Shown piece by piece: positions 34,967 to 43,651 of a stretch of DNA of 64,000 nucleotides. Both the position numbers and the translations under genes were made by a program. Within the stretch, counting starts at the first letter, position 1; each line of letters starts with the position of its first letter. The notes under the pieces are model-generated. The model was not told the DNA's origin. It was given only the letters and a program-made list of their open reading frames with translations, and did no database searches. The stretch comes from JADJPF01 sp964492845 (GTDB lineage Bacteria; Acidobacteriota; Blastocatellia; Chloracidobacteriales; JADJPF01), in assembly GCA_964492845.1 (NCBI GenBank), contig CAZBMZ010000002.1:248001-312000 (forward strand), in the 5' to 3' direction.

Positions 34967-35351
34967 TTGCGGGGGAAGGATTCGAACCTTCGACCTTTGG
35001 GTTATGCTTACTACTACAGTTTCCACTGCCAAAATAGTTTTTACACTTTTTGTTTGTAGTCTGGACTGTCCCTTCACCTTTGATTTACATCTTTAGGTGC
35101 CTATCTCCCAGTCTCTACGCCTTCTCTAAAATACTAATTTTAGAGCTTGGTTCGGGATTGCCACCGCTAGAGGTTTCCCCGACTTTGACAGGTAATCACA
35201 TATAAGTTTCCCTATATGCCGCCCATTGCAATATTTAGTTACATAAAATAAATTGTGTAACTTTACATTATTATTAAAGCGGAATAATGTAGTTTTATTT
35301 TCAATATTGCGAGTTTAAGCCCAACGAGCTACCAGACTGCTCCACCCCGCG
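34967..35351 (-). tRNA. Initiator tRNA-fMet(CAU), split by a group I intron
   Basis: The 5' exon is 35351-35318 (34 nt) and the 3' exon 35006-34967 (40 nt). Joined, they give a 74-nt tRNA with acceptor CGCGGGG/CCCCGCA, D-arm, anticodon loop CUCAUAA and T-arm GAAGG-UUCGAAU-CCUUC. Initiator hallmarks are the C1-A72 mismatch and three G-C pairs (GGG/CCC) in the anticodon stem. CCA is not encoded. The only junction that restores the loop is after U33 and before C34, so the position is not ambiguous. A consensus promoter (35409-35381) and a terminator (34954-34934) frame the gene. Without splicing the anticodon arm cannot form, so intron removal is essential if this is the only copy. Confidence 0.93.
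35007..35317 (-). ncRNA. Group I self-splicing intron in tRNA-fMet (311 nt, no ORF)
   Basis: The intron begins after U33 of the tRNA and ends with G (35007), as group I introns do (U before the 5' site, terminal omega-G). Core elements match the plastid/cyanobacterial tRNA-Leu intron I know. These are GGCAATCCCGAACC (35162-35149), which compares with GGCAATCCTGAGCC in plant trnL; the GGGGAAACCTC block; and GTAGAGACTGGG. GGGACAGTCCAGACTAC (35072-35056) gives the conserved P7/G-site region. A 9-bp hairpin (35124-35145) and an outer GCAATATT/AATATTGC helix add structure. It most resembles subgroup IC3. There is no homing endonuclease. I could not identify the guide sequence with confidence. Confidence 0.88.
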
Positions 35352-35380
35352 TCAATTCCTCTATTGCTAAAGGAACTGGC

Positions 35381-35409
35381 AGTATATGCAGCTATCAAAA
35401 GTGAGTCAA
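35381..35409 (-). promoter_or_regulatory. Consensus promoter of tRNA-fMet
   Basis: On the minus strand, TTGACT (35409-35404) and TATACT (35386-35381) are exactly 17 bp apart. The predicted start near 35374 lies about 23 nt before the mature tRNA 5' end at 35351, leaving a normal leader for RNase P. Confidence 0.75.
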
Positions 35410-35557
35410 GCTGTTTTTGGAAAAAATAGCCGGTTTTGCAAAATTCTGTTTTTATCTTGGTATTAAATGAGAAAAGCTAATTGTGCTTACCCTAGCTAAT
35501 AGCTATATTTATCTATTGCCTAACTACATCAAACTATTTTTTATCAATTTAATTTTT

Positions 35558-38500
35558 ATGAACAAAATATGCTTTAATTTAGCTAGAACTGCTTTGTTTA
35601 TAATAGGATGGCTGAGCTTAGTATTTATAAATAATGGTTTTGCTTTGGATCCCAATAAAGCTATTTCTCAATATGTCCAACAAATTTGGCAAGAGGAACT
35701 GCCTCAAAGCACTATTTTAGCTATTGCTCAAACTAAAGACGGTTATATGTGGTTTGCCACTTATAAAGGATTAATTCGTTTTGATGGAGTTCGTTTTACA
35801 GTTTTTGACTACAGCATAGATAAAGACCTAGAAACTAACAATATTCATGCTCTTTGCGAAGATAAAACAGGTGTTTTTTGGATTGGGACTAACCAAGGAC
35901 TGTTTTATGCAAAAGATGGTGATTTTAAGCGTTTTACGGCTAATAAAATGCTATCGGAAATACTAATTAATACTCTTTATTTAGGACGAGATAATAGTTT
36001 ATGGGTAGGGACAAATAACGGCTTGTTTCAAGTAAAAGATAATCAAGTTAAAGCCTATACAATAGCAGAAGGTTTAGCTTCTGAAACAATTTTTGCTATT
36101 TGTGAAGATAGAAATAAAAATGTGTGGATAGGGACAAGCAAAGGCTTAAACCGTCTTAAAGATGGCAAATTAACTCTTTATACAACATCAGAAGGGTTAT
36201 CTAATAATTATGTTAGGTCACTTTGTGAAGATAACCTTGGTAATTTATGGGTAGGTACTGATACAGGGCTACATTACTTACAAAATGATAAATTTACACT
36301 TTATACTACTAAAAATGGTCTAGCTCATGACTTTATTCTTACGCTTAGGCTAGATCCATTAGGGTTTTTATGGATAGGAACACCAGGCGGGCTAAGTCGT
36401 TTAGCAAATGATAAATTTAGTAACTATACTAGCGTAGATGGTTTGTCTAACACTAGAGTTAGGTCAATGTATCAAGATACAGAAGGCTCTTTATGGGTAG
36501 GGACAAATGGCGGAATTAATCGCTTTAGTGAATCAAAACTAATAGCTTATACACTTAAAGAGGGGCTAGCATCAGATTATGTTAGAAGTGTTTATGAAGA
36601 CCGCAATAGCGTTATTTGGATAGGGACAGATGGCGGATTTAGCCAATTTAATCAAGGAAAATTTACTTCCTATACTACTAAAGATGGGCTAGCCGATAAT
36701 TCTATCCGTACTATTTGCCAAGATCGTCAAGGGGATATTTGGCTAGGTAGCATTGGAGGTTTAACTAAGTTTAGTAATGGTAAATTTACTAATTATACAA
36801 GAGAAGAAGGATTAGGTAGTAATTATGTTCGTGTTATTTATGAAGATAGCTTAGGTAATTTATGGATAGGGACAGAGGAAGGACTTAATTTATATAAAGA
36901 TGGCAAATTTAGGCTTTATACAAAGTCTGATGGGATGTCAAGCAATGATGTTAGGGCAATAGTTGAAGATAAAAAAGGTAATTTATGGCTAGGGACTTAT
37001 GATCAAGGAATAATCTGTTTTAAGGATGGTAAGTTTACTAATTATACTAAAAAAGATGGTTTGCCAGATAATGTAATTTTTTCTTTTTATTTTGATAACG
37101 AGGAAACGCTTTGGATAGGCACAGATAGGGGTTTAGTTCGCTTTAAGAATGGTAAATTCTTTATTTATAAATTTCCAGATACTACATTTGAAGAAATCTT
37201 TCATATTTTAGAAGACAATAAAAATAATCTTTGGCTAAGTTCTAATACGGGTATTTATCAAATCAGCAAAAAACAGCTAAATGACTATTTTGAAGGAAAA
37301 ATTAGTAATGTTACAACTGTAGTTTATGGTAAAGCTGATGGTATGAAATCGGCTCAATGTAATGGAGCATGTCAGCCGGCAGGATGGAAAACCAAAACAG
37401 GTAAGCTATGTTTTCCCACTTCTAAAGGCGTAGTTATGATAGAACCTGAAGCTATGCAGCTAAATAAAGTAATTCCTCCTGTTGTTATTGAAAAAATAAT
37501 TGTTGATGGACAAGCTATTGAAATGAAAGACAACATTTCTTTTCCTGCTGGAAAAGAAAAATTTGAGTTTTATTATACTGCTTTAAGTTTTGTTGCTCCA
37601 GAAAAGGTCAAAATTAAATATAAATTAGAAGGTTGGGAACGAGACTGGATTGAGTCTAATACACTTCGTCAAGTTACTTATACTAACTTACCTGCTAGAG
37701 ATTATGTATTTAAGGTAATAGCCTGTAATAACGATGGGTTTTGTAATGAGATAGGCGCAAGTTATAGCTTTCATATAGAAACACCTCTTAGCCAAAGATG
37801 GTGGGCTTATTTGGGTTATGTGCTAATTATTGCTGGTGTGACTTCGGGTTTTGCTCGCTATCGTTTAGAAGCACTTAAACGTAGCAACAAACTTTTAGAG
37901 GCAAAAGTGTTAGAAAGAACTTTAGAAATAGACCAAAAAAATTTCCAACTTGCAGAAAAATTTGATCAACTTAATGATGCTGTAGAAAAAATAAAATATT
38001 CAGAAAAACAAGCCCTAGAATCTCAGAGTAAAGCTATTGATGCAAGTAAAGCTAAAAGCATATTTTTAGCTAACATGAGCCACGAATTAAGAACCCCACT
38101 AAATATTATTTTAGGTTTTGCTCAAGTTTTAGGAAGGGATAAATCCTTTAGCGAAAATCATAAACAAACTTTAACTACTATTATGCGTAGCGGAGAACAT
38201 TTACTTGGTTTAATAAATGATGTTTTATCAATTGCTAAAATTGAAGCTGGCAAATTAGCACTTAATGAACAACCATTTAATCTAATTCAAATGCTTTCAG
38301 ACATTGAGAGTATGATCAAAGCTCGTGCGCAATCAAAAAACTTAGAGCTAAAATTTTCATTTGATTCAAACTTGCCTCAAAGCGTTATAGGCGATGAAGG
38401 AAAGCTTAGACAAGTTTTGATAAATCTTCTAGGCAATGGAGTTAAGTTTACTAAAGAGGGAAGTATTAGCCTAAAAGTTAGCTGGCAAAATAATTTAGCT

Positions 38501-39418
38501 AAATTTGTAATTACTGACACTGGCCCAGGCATGACAAAAGAGGAAACACAAAAAGCTTTTAATGCTTTTGAGCAAACTAGAACAGGTGCAGAGTCTCAAG
38601 AAGGCACAGGGCTTGGACTAACAATTAGTAGGGATTTTGTTAATCTAATGGGTGGGGACTTGCTACTAGTTTGTCAGCTAGGCAAAGGATGTGAGTTTAG
38701 CTTTGAAATAAAACTTCCAGAAACTAAAGAAGTTATACAGGTAGAAACACGTAAGGTGATAGGTTTAGAATCAGGGGAATATCGAGTTTTAGTAGTCGAT
38801 GATGCTTTAGAAAATTGCCAGTTGCTAGATATGATGCTTTCGCCAATAGGGTTTTTAGTTAAACAAGCCTACAACGGACAAGAAGCAGTAAAGATTTGGC
38901 AAACTTGGCAACCTCAAATAATTCTGATGGATTTGCAAATGCCTTTGATGAATGGTTATGAGGCTACTAAACAAATTAGAGAAATAGAAAAGAAAAACGA
39001 CTCTCAAACTACTATAATTGCTTTTACAGCCAATGTTTTTGACCATAGCAAAGAGCAAATTCTTGCTACAGGATTTAATGATTTAATAGTTAAACCTTTT
39101 AGAGAAATAGAAGTTTTTGACAAATTTACCAAACATTTATCTATTAAATTTAAGTTTGAAAACTCTTTACCAACTCCCGTTGAAACAAATCTAGAAAGTA
39201 AAGAACAAATTTTTGCTTCTGCAAGATTATCAACATTGTCTGACGAGTTAGTCAGTAAATTAGAAAGAGCTTTAATTGTGGGAGATAACAAAATGGCTCA
39301 ACAAGTAATTGAAGAAATCGCAGTTCAAGATAAAAATTTGGCTGAAGAAATGAGCAAAATGGTTAAAAACTTACAAATTGATGAACTTTTGGAATTAATA
39401 GAAGGAGTAGCTAAATAA
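35558..39418 (+). CDS. Propeller-type hybrid histidine kinase
   Basis: This 1286-residue membrane protein has a signal/anchor (about 1-27), then about a dozen Reg_prop repeats (LWIGT..GL..., then G-x-F-x-x-Y-T) forming periplasmic propellers. A Y_Y_Y domain and one transmembrane helix (near 750) follow. The HisKA domain has SHELRTPLN around residue 840, and the HATPase_c has NLLGNGVKFTKEG near 956 and GTGLGLTIS. The receiver (about 1077-1195) carries its phospho-acceptor Asp in LMDLQMP. A short helical tail ends it. The frame is open to a GTG at 35483, but the ATG at 35558 gives a proper signal peptide. The sensor layout is that of hybrid two-component systems for polysaccharide sensing, but the usual AraC output is missing. 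It overlaps the REC-kinase gene by one base (TAATG), implying translational coupling. Confidence 0.92.
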   Translation: MNKICFNLARTALFIIGWLSLVFINNGFALDPNKAISQYVQQIWQEELPQSTILAIAQTKDGYMWFATYKGLIRFDGVRFTVFDYSIDKDLETNNIHALCEDKTGVFWIGTNQGLFYAKDGDFKRFTANKMLSEILINTLYLGRDNSLWVGTNNGLFQVKDNQVKAYTIAEGLASETIFAICEDRNKNVWIGTSKGLNRLKDGKLTLYTTSEGLSNNYVRSLCEDNLGNLWVGTDTGLHYLQNDKFTLYTTKNGLAHDFILTLRLDPLGFLWIGTPGGLSRLANDKFSNYTSVDGLSNTRVRSMYQDTEGSLWVGTNGGINRFSESKLIAYTLKEGLASDYVRSVYEDRNSVIWIGTDGGFSQFNQGKFTSYTTKDGLADNSIRTICQDRQGDIWLGSIGGLTKFSNGKFTNYTREEGLGSNYVRVIYEDSLGNLWIGTEEGLNLYKDGKFRLYTKSDGMSSNDVRAIVEDKKGNLWLGTYDQGIICFKDGKFTNYTKKDGLPDNVIFSFYFDNEETLWIGTDRGLVRFKNGKFFIYKFPDTTFEEIFHILEDNKNNLWLSSNTGIYQISKKQLNDYFEGKISNVTTVVYGKADGMKSAQCNGACQPAGWKTKTGKLCFPTSKGVVMIEPEAMQLNKVIPPVVIEKIIVDGQAIEMKDNISFPAGKEKFEFYYTALSFVAPEKVKIKYKLEGWERDWIESNTLRQVTYTNLPARDYVFKVIACNNDGFCNEIGASYSFHIETPLSQRWWAYLGYVLIIAGVTSGFARYRLEALKRSNKLLEAKVLERTLEIDQKNFQLAEKFDQLNDAVEKIKYSEKQALESQSKAIDASKAKSIFLANMSHELRTPLNIILGFAQVLGRDKSFSENHKQTLTTIMRSGEHLLGLINDVLSIAKIEAGKLALNEQPFNLIQMLSDIESMIKARAQSKNLELKFSFDSNLPQSVIGDEGKLRQVLINLLGNGVKFTKEGSISLKVSWQNNLAKFVITDTGPGMTKEETQKAFNAFEQTRTGAESQEGTGLGLTISRDFVNLMGGDLLLVCQLGKGCEFSFEIKLPETKEVIQVETRKVIGLESGEYRVLVVDDALENCQLLDMMLSPIGFLVKQAYNGQEAVKIWQTWQPQIILMDLQMPLMNGYEATKQIREIEKKNDSQTTIIAFTANVFDHSKEQILATGFNDLIVKPFREIEVFDKFTKHLSIKFKFENSLPTPVETNLESKEQIFASARLSTLSDELVSKLERALIVGDNKMAQQVIEEIAVQDKNLAEEMSKMVKNLQIDELLELIEGVAK

Positions 39419-40944
39419 TGAGTGGCGATGTTTTTATCGTAGATGACAACTTAGATAATTTAGCACTACTGGAAAAACTCTTAAGTGAAAATCAATATCG
39501 TGTAAGAATGGCTAATAGCGGAAAACGCGCCCTAAGAGCAATAAGAGCAGAACTTCCAGAACTAATTATGCTAGATATTAATATGCCTGAAATGGATGGC
39601 TATCAAGTTTGCCAGGAGTTAAAAGCCGATATTAACACTAAAGCTATTCCAGTAATTTTTATTAGTGCATTGGATGATGTGCTAGATAAAGTTAAAGCCT
39701 TTAAGCTAGGTGCTGTTGATTATGTAACAAAACCATTTCAAGCCGAGGAAGTGCTAGCCAGAATTGAAAATCAGTTAGTTTTATCTCGCCTTCGTAAAGA
39801 ATTAGAAAAAAAGAACTTTGAACTAGCAACCAAAAACGAAGAATTAAAAAGGAAACATGAGGAGCTAATTAATTCATATGAAAGAGCTAATAAAATTTTT
39901 TCTGCCTTAAGTGAAGTTTTACCGGGAACTATTTTAGATGGAAAATACAGATTAGAAGAAAAAATTGGTAGTGGTGGTTTTGGTACTGTTTATCGTGCTA
40001 TCCATTTGTCATTAAATAACTTTGTTGCAATTAAAGTTTTTTGCCCTAGTCAAGATGCTAGTTTTGCTGATGTAGAACGCTTTCGCCGTGAAGGAATTTC
40101 AAGTTGTCAAATTAATCACCCAAATGCAATTAGCATTTATGATTTTTCTGTTTCCTCAACAGGAATTGCTTATTTGGTAATGGAGTTATTAAGAGGATGT
40201 ACGCTAGCTGATAAAATTAATCAATATCAAGTAATTAATATTAATTATTGTGTAGAAATAGCGTTAGCTATCTGTCAAGTTTTAATTAAAGCTCACAGCG
40301 CAGGAATAATTCACCGAGATATTAAGCCAGAAAATATTTTTCTTCATAAAGGCGACAGTGTAGAAATAGTCAAAGTGCTAGATTTTGGTATTGCTAAACT
40401 AGTAGGAGAAAAAACAGATTTAGAAACCTCTGAAACCGATGGAATGGTTGTTTTAGGAACACCTCTTTATCTTGCACCGGAAAGGGTTACAGGTGAGCCT
40501 TATGATGGACGCTCAGATATTTATAGCTTAGGTGTTATGCTCTACCAAATGTTATCAGGTGTTATGCCTCTTACCCCAAAAAATAACAATATGGGGTCAT
40601 TAATTTATATGCACATGACACAAGAACCTGTTCCACTTAGAGAACTTAATCCAACTGTTCCAGAAAATTTAGAGTTCTTAGTTATGAAAATGTTAAGCAA
40701 ATATCCTGAAAACCGCCCTACAGCACAAGAACTTGAAGCATCCTTGATAGATATACAATTTCAACTAGGTGGCACACTAATAGATATTACTAGGCAAGAA
40801 ACACAGATGCTTAATGATCCACTTATAACAAATCAATATAAAACTACTAAAACCTTAGAAGAACTAGATGAAGATGACATTGAAAATGCTGAGTATAGTT
40901 CTACACAATTTATAGGAGCAGAAAACAAAAAAGCTTCTGATTAA
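39418..40944 (+). CDS. Response-regulator receiver fused to a serine/threonine protein kinase
   Basis: In this 508-residue cytoplasmic protein, residues 4-120 are a receiver (FIVDDNLDN, acceptor Asp in LIMLDINMPEMDG, and the KPF lysine). Residues about 122-160 form a Lys/Glu coiled coil. Residues about 178-440 are a Hanks-type kinase: GSGGFGTVYRA loop near 183, VAIKVF lysine near 202, HRDIKPEN near 298, DFGIAK near 321, and GTPLYLAPERV. No transmembrane helix or PASTA domain follows, so activity is probably controlled by phosphorylation of the receiver rather than by an external ligand. Its ATG overlaps the stop of the hybrid histidine kinase, so the pair should form one pathway from a periplasmic signal to Ser/Thr phosphorylation. 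Substrates are unknown. Confidence 0.92.
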   Translation: MSGDVFIVDDNLDNLALLEKLLSENQYRVRMANSGKRALRAIRAELPELIMLDINMPEMDGYQVCQELKADINTKAIPVIFISALDDVLDKVKAFKLGAVDYVTKPFQAEEVLARIENQLVLSRLRKELEKKNFELATKNEELKRKHEELINSYERANKIFSALSEVLPGTILDGKYRLEEKIGSGGFGTVYRAIHLSLNNFVAIKVFCPSQDASFADVERFRREGISSCQINHPNAISIYDFSVSSTGIAYLVMELLRGCTLADKINQYQVININYCVEIALAICQVLIKAHSAGIIHRDIKPENIFLHKGDSVEIVKVLDFGIAKLVGEKTDLETSETDGMVVLGTPLYLAPERVTGEPYDGRSDIYSLGVMLYQMLSGVMPLTPKNNNMGSLIYMHMTQEPVPLRELNPTVPENLEFLVMKMLSKYPENRPTAQELEASLIDIQFQLGGTLIDITRQETQMLNDPLITNQYKTTKTLEELDEDDIENAEYSSTQFIGAENKKASD

Positions 40945-40968
40945 TAAAAAAATTCTTGGATTTACAGA

Positions 40969-40997
40969 TTTACAAATTAGGAAAAAGCTTTTATAAA
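40969..40997 (+). promoter_or_regulatory. Possible promoter of tRNA-Sec, start at the first tRNA base
   Basis: TTTACA (40969-40974) and TATAAA (40992-40997) are 17 bp apart. The expected start point, about 7 nt after the -10, coincides with tRNA position 1 at 41004. A second TTTACA at 40961 is too far for this -10. If used as predicted, the transcript would have no 5' leader. Confidence 0.5.
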
Positions 40998-41003
40998 GGG
41001 TTT

Positions 41004-41101
41004 GGAGGTGAATGGGGCCTGGTGGTTTCCGCAGACTTCAAATCTGTAGTGGGTCAGTGAAGGCTGGCCTGGGTGGGTTCGATTCCTACACATCTCCGCC
41101 A
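41004..41101 (+). tRNA. selC: tRNA-Sec (anticodon UCA)
   Basis: This 98-nt gene is much longer than normal tRNAs, as expected for tRNA-Sec. The acceptor GGAGGTG pairs with CATCTCC (one G-U), with an unpaired or mismatched eighth position. The discriminator is G73, followed by encoded CCA. The anticodon stem is GCAGA/TCTGT with loop CTTCAAA, giving anticodon UCA, which reads UGA. A long variable arm (GTGGGTCAGTGAAGGCTGGCC region) and T-arm GTGGG-TTCGATT-CCTAC are present. It would be charged with serine and converted to Sec by SelA with selenophosphate from SelD. None of selA, selB or selD is in the window. It explains how the TGA at 8941 can be read. Confidence 0.95.
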
Positions 41102-41277
41102 ATATTTTCAATAAGTTACAAACACCAAAGTTTTTCTTACCTATTTCTTAAAATCAAAAGTAGATAATTTTATAAGGCTTATGGTTAACTAATAGTTTTC
41201 AGCTAAAACTTGATCTTTGGGCAAGCTTTCTTTATTGTAAGTTAGTTTGTGTTAAAGAAAATTAGGAAAGCTTAAAG

Positions 41278-41583
41278 ATGGATTTTCCTAAAAAATTATC
41301 ATCAAAAGAAGCTAAAACTAAGATATTGCAAATCTTAGAAACAGGAGAAATCATTCCAACTTGGTATCATGCTAAACAGCGAATGAAACAACGTGATGTT
41401 ACAGATGACGATATAAAAGAAGTTTTAACAAATGGAGAAATAAAACGCCTTGCTGAATGGGACGATAGATATAAAAATTGGAAATATAGAGTTGAAGGAA
41501 CAGATATCGAGGGAGAAGAGCTAAGAATTATTACTATTATAGTAGAACAAGACCATCTATTACGCATACTAAGTGTATTTTAA
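41278..41583 (+). CDS. DUF4258 protein, probable toxin of a toxin-antitoxin pair
   Basis: These 101 residues show the DUF4258 pattern: an N-terminal helix, TWYHAKQRMKQRDVTDDDIKEVLTNGEI, then WKYRVEGTDIEGEELRIITII strands ending at a valine-rich C-terminus. DUF4258 proteins are RelE/HigB-fold relatives often paired with a YgiT-type zinc-finger antitoxin, exactly as here (the next gene starts 12 bases downstream). An RNase-like activity is inferred from that pairing, not from identified catalytic residues. It begins the small accessory region after tRNA-Sec. The ATG at 41278 has a purine-rich stretch (GGAAAG) upstream. Confidence 0.78.
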   Translation: MDFPKKLSSKEAKTKILQILETGEIIPTWYHAKQRMKQRDVTDDDIKEVLTNGEIKRLAEWDDRYKNWKYRVEGTDIEGEELRIITIIVEQDHLLRILSVF

Positions 41584-41595
41584 GGAAAAAAGCTT

Positions 41596-42108
41596 ATGAT
41601 TTGTGATAATTGCAGTGGAAATATCGTTATAAAGACTAATCAAAAATACCATTATGTTATGTGTGGCTTAGATAACATTTATCTTGAAAACATAAAAACT
41701 GAAGTATGTGAATCTTGTGGTCAAGTTACTCCATATATTCCAAAAATAACACTATTACATAAGGTTATAGCAACAATTTTAGTCTTAAAACCTAAATCGT
41801 TAACAGGTAAAGAAATACGTTTTCTACGCAAGGAACGCCGAAAAAAAGCTAAAGACTGGGCTGCACTCTTAGGGGTTGAGCCAGAAACTTTATCACATTG
41901 GGAAAATGAAGAAAAACAACCTAGTAGATCTTTAGATCACTTGATAAGGTTGCTTTATTGTCGAGTTTTTGAGGAACAAGAAAACCAGCTATTCAAAGAG
42001 CATTTATTAGAGCATTTTAGTAATTTAGCTGAAGAAGAAAATACATCAATACCTGAGCTTTATATTAATGCAATGAATCCAGAGCAGTACAGATATGTAA
42101 ATGCTTAG
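41596..42108 (+). CDS. YgiT-type zinc-finger and HTH protein, probable MqsA-like antitoxin
   Basis: In this 170-residue protein, an N-terminal zinc finger has cysteines at 3, 6, 38 and 41 (MICDNCSGN and CESCGQV), the YgiT/MqsA layout. A helix-turn-helix of Xre type follows (about 72-125; LTGKEIRFLRKERRKKAKDWAALLGVEPETLSHWENEEKQPS). The last 45 residues are helical and acidic. MqsA-type antitoxins bind the toxin with the zinc domain and repress their own operon with the HTH. It lies 12 bases after the DUF4258 gene, so a two-gene, toxin-first operon is likely, the order used by mqsRA and higBA. Confidence 0.85.
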   Translation: MICDNCSGNIVIKTNQKYHYVMCGLDNIYLENIKTEVCESCGQVTPYIPKITLLHKVIATILVLKPKSLTGKEIRFLRKERRKKAKDWAALLGVEPETLSHWENEEKQPSRSLDHLIRLLYCRVFEEQENQLFKEHLLEHFSNLAEEENTSIPELYINAMNPEQYRYVNA

Positions 42109-42296
42109 TATTTTACTAGATATAGAATATCTCAACATAACTTGTACAAAGCAAATAAAAAACTAGCCAAATCTCTGATAATTTAACTAGCCATATAATA
42201 CTTGAGTAGCAAGGGTATTATTAGTTTATAAAAATCTATTTGTAGGTTATATTTCGTGGCTAATAGTAAAATAACGTAAAAGGTTAAACTATAATT

Positions 42297-43490
42297 ATGA
42301 CTTCCATTACAGAATGGACTTTTACTGCTGATGTAGCATCCCAAATAAACCAAATTTTACATGATCGAATTGATTTGCCTTTCTCAGAAGCAAAGGTTGA
42401 AGAGCGAGGAAGAGGGAGTAGAAAACGACGAGATCTAACTATATATGATCGTGAAAATAAAATTGTTCTTACTGGTGAAGTAAAACTTCCTGATAAACCC
42501 GATGGGCGTTCTCCATATGATGATGCTGTTGTTATTGATGCCCATACTAAAGCTAACAATATAGGTGTAGAGTATTACTTTACCTGGAATGTAAATAAGT
42601 GTGTACTCTGGAAAACATTTGAACAAGGAAAATCTATTGTTGAACGCTATATAGAGCCTTTTGATGCTTTACCTTCCCCTATTCGCAAATCTGATGAATT
42701 AAACAATTCACGTGTAAAAGAGCAAATTAACCGCTTTCTCATACGGTTTCTTGAGCGTTGTGCTGCAATTATTAGTGGGGCAAATCCAATGACCTTGCTG
42801 CCACTAGATGTAAAGTTTATAGATATTTGGGAATCAGGGCTGTTTCCATTAGTTGCAGAAACTCTAAATGCAGTTAATGAACTTTATAATAAAAACAGAC
42901 AGTTTAAGAATGATTTAGATAAGTGGATGCGTGATGAACAGGGGTGGACACTTTCAAATGAAGAAGGCATATTACGAGATAATTTAGAAAGAGCCGCTAA
43001 GTTTAGCTGTTATGTGCTTGCCAACAAAATTGTTTTCTATAAAGCTTTGCGTCGTCGTTACTCCCGTATGAAGGCTTTGAAAATTTCACAAGAGATAAAA
43101 ACAGGACAAAAGCTAAAAGAGACTCTGGAAGGCTATTTTGCACAAGCAATGCGTGCAACAGAAGATTATGAAACTATTTTTAATGGTGATTTTGGAGACA
43201 GTCTTCCTTTTTTAAGTGATATAGCAACGGATAGTTGGCGTGCATTAAGTGATCAGACAGATGCTTTTGATTTTACAGAAATTAATTATGAGGTTATGGG
43301 GCAAATTTTTGAACGGTTGTTGAGTACAACTGAAAGGCATAAATTTGGACAACATTATACTCGTAGCGAAGTTGTTGATCTTATTAACGCTTTTTGTATC
43401 CATGATTCAAAAGTAACTGTGCTTGATCCAGCATGTGGTGGAGGAACATTTCTTGTTCGCGCTTATCAAAGAAAAAAAGAGGCTCATTGA
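42297..43490 (+). pseudogene. Type IIG-like restriction-methyltransferase, 5' part (interrupted)
   Basis: These 397 residues contain a probable PD-(D/E)xK nuclease domain (Asp46 in RRDLTIYD, Glu61-x-Lys63 in GEVKLP) and a long helical region. The start of an N6-adenine methyltransferase follows, with S-adenosylmethionine motif I DPACGGGTFLVRAYQRKK, right before the stop at 43488. The catalytic NPPY lies in the next open frame, shifted by two bases. Stops in all three frames occur between 43488 and 43555, mostly next to A-runs. I read this as one gene broken by several frameshifts. Sequencing error is possible, but all neighbouring genes are intact. Confidence 0.78.
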
Positions 43491-43651
43491 TAGTTCCCGT
43501 AAAAGCTGATTGGCATTGTTCAAAATAAAGGATTTATGCGATCTAAAATTGGTAGAATAACCTATTTTTCACGGCAAATATCAAAGAGCCAAAAAAAGAT
43601 CTTTCAGGAGATTTACTTGATCATTCTGAGCTAATCAATACACTTTATGGT

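Noticed and set aside
34967..35351. A tmRNA (ssrA), suggested by the GGGGGAAGGATTCGAACC block
   Set aside because: Both ends pair as a standard tRNA acceptor, and the two exons restore a complete initiator tRNA. The inner part has group I core blocks and no tag-peptide frame.
43488..43490. A second Sec codon in the restriction-methylase gene (TGA followed later by more sequence)
   Set aside because: TAG follows immediately and TAA shortly after in the same frame, the rest of the gene is in another frame, and there is no U/C context or SECIS hairpin.
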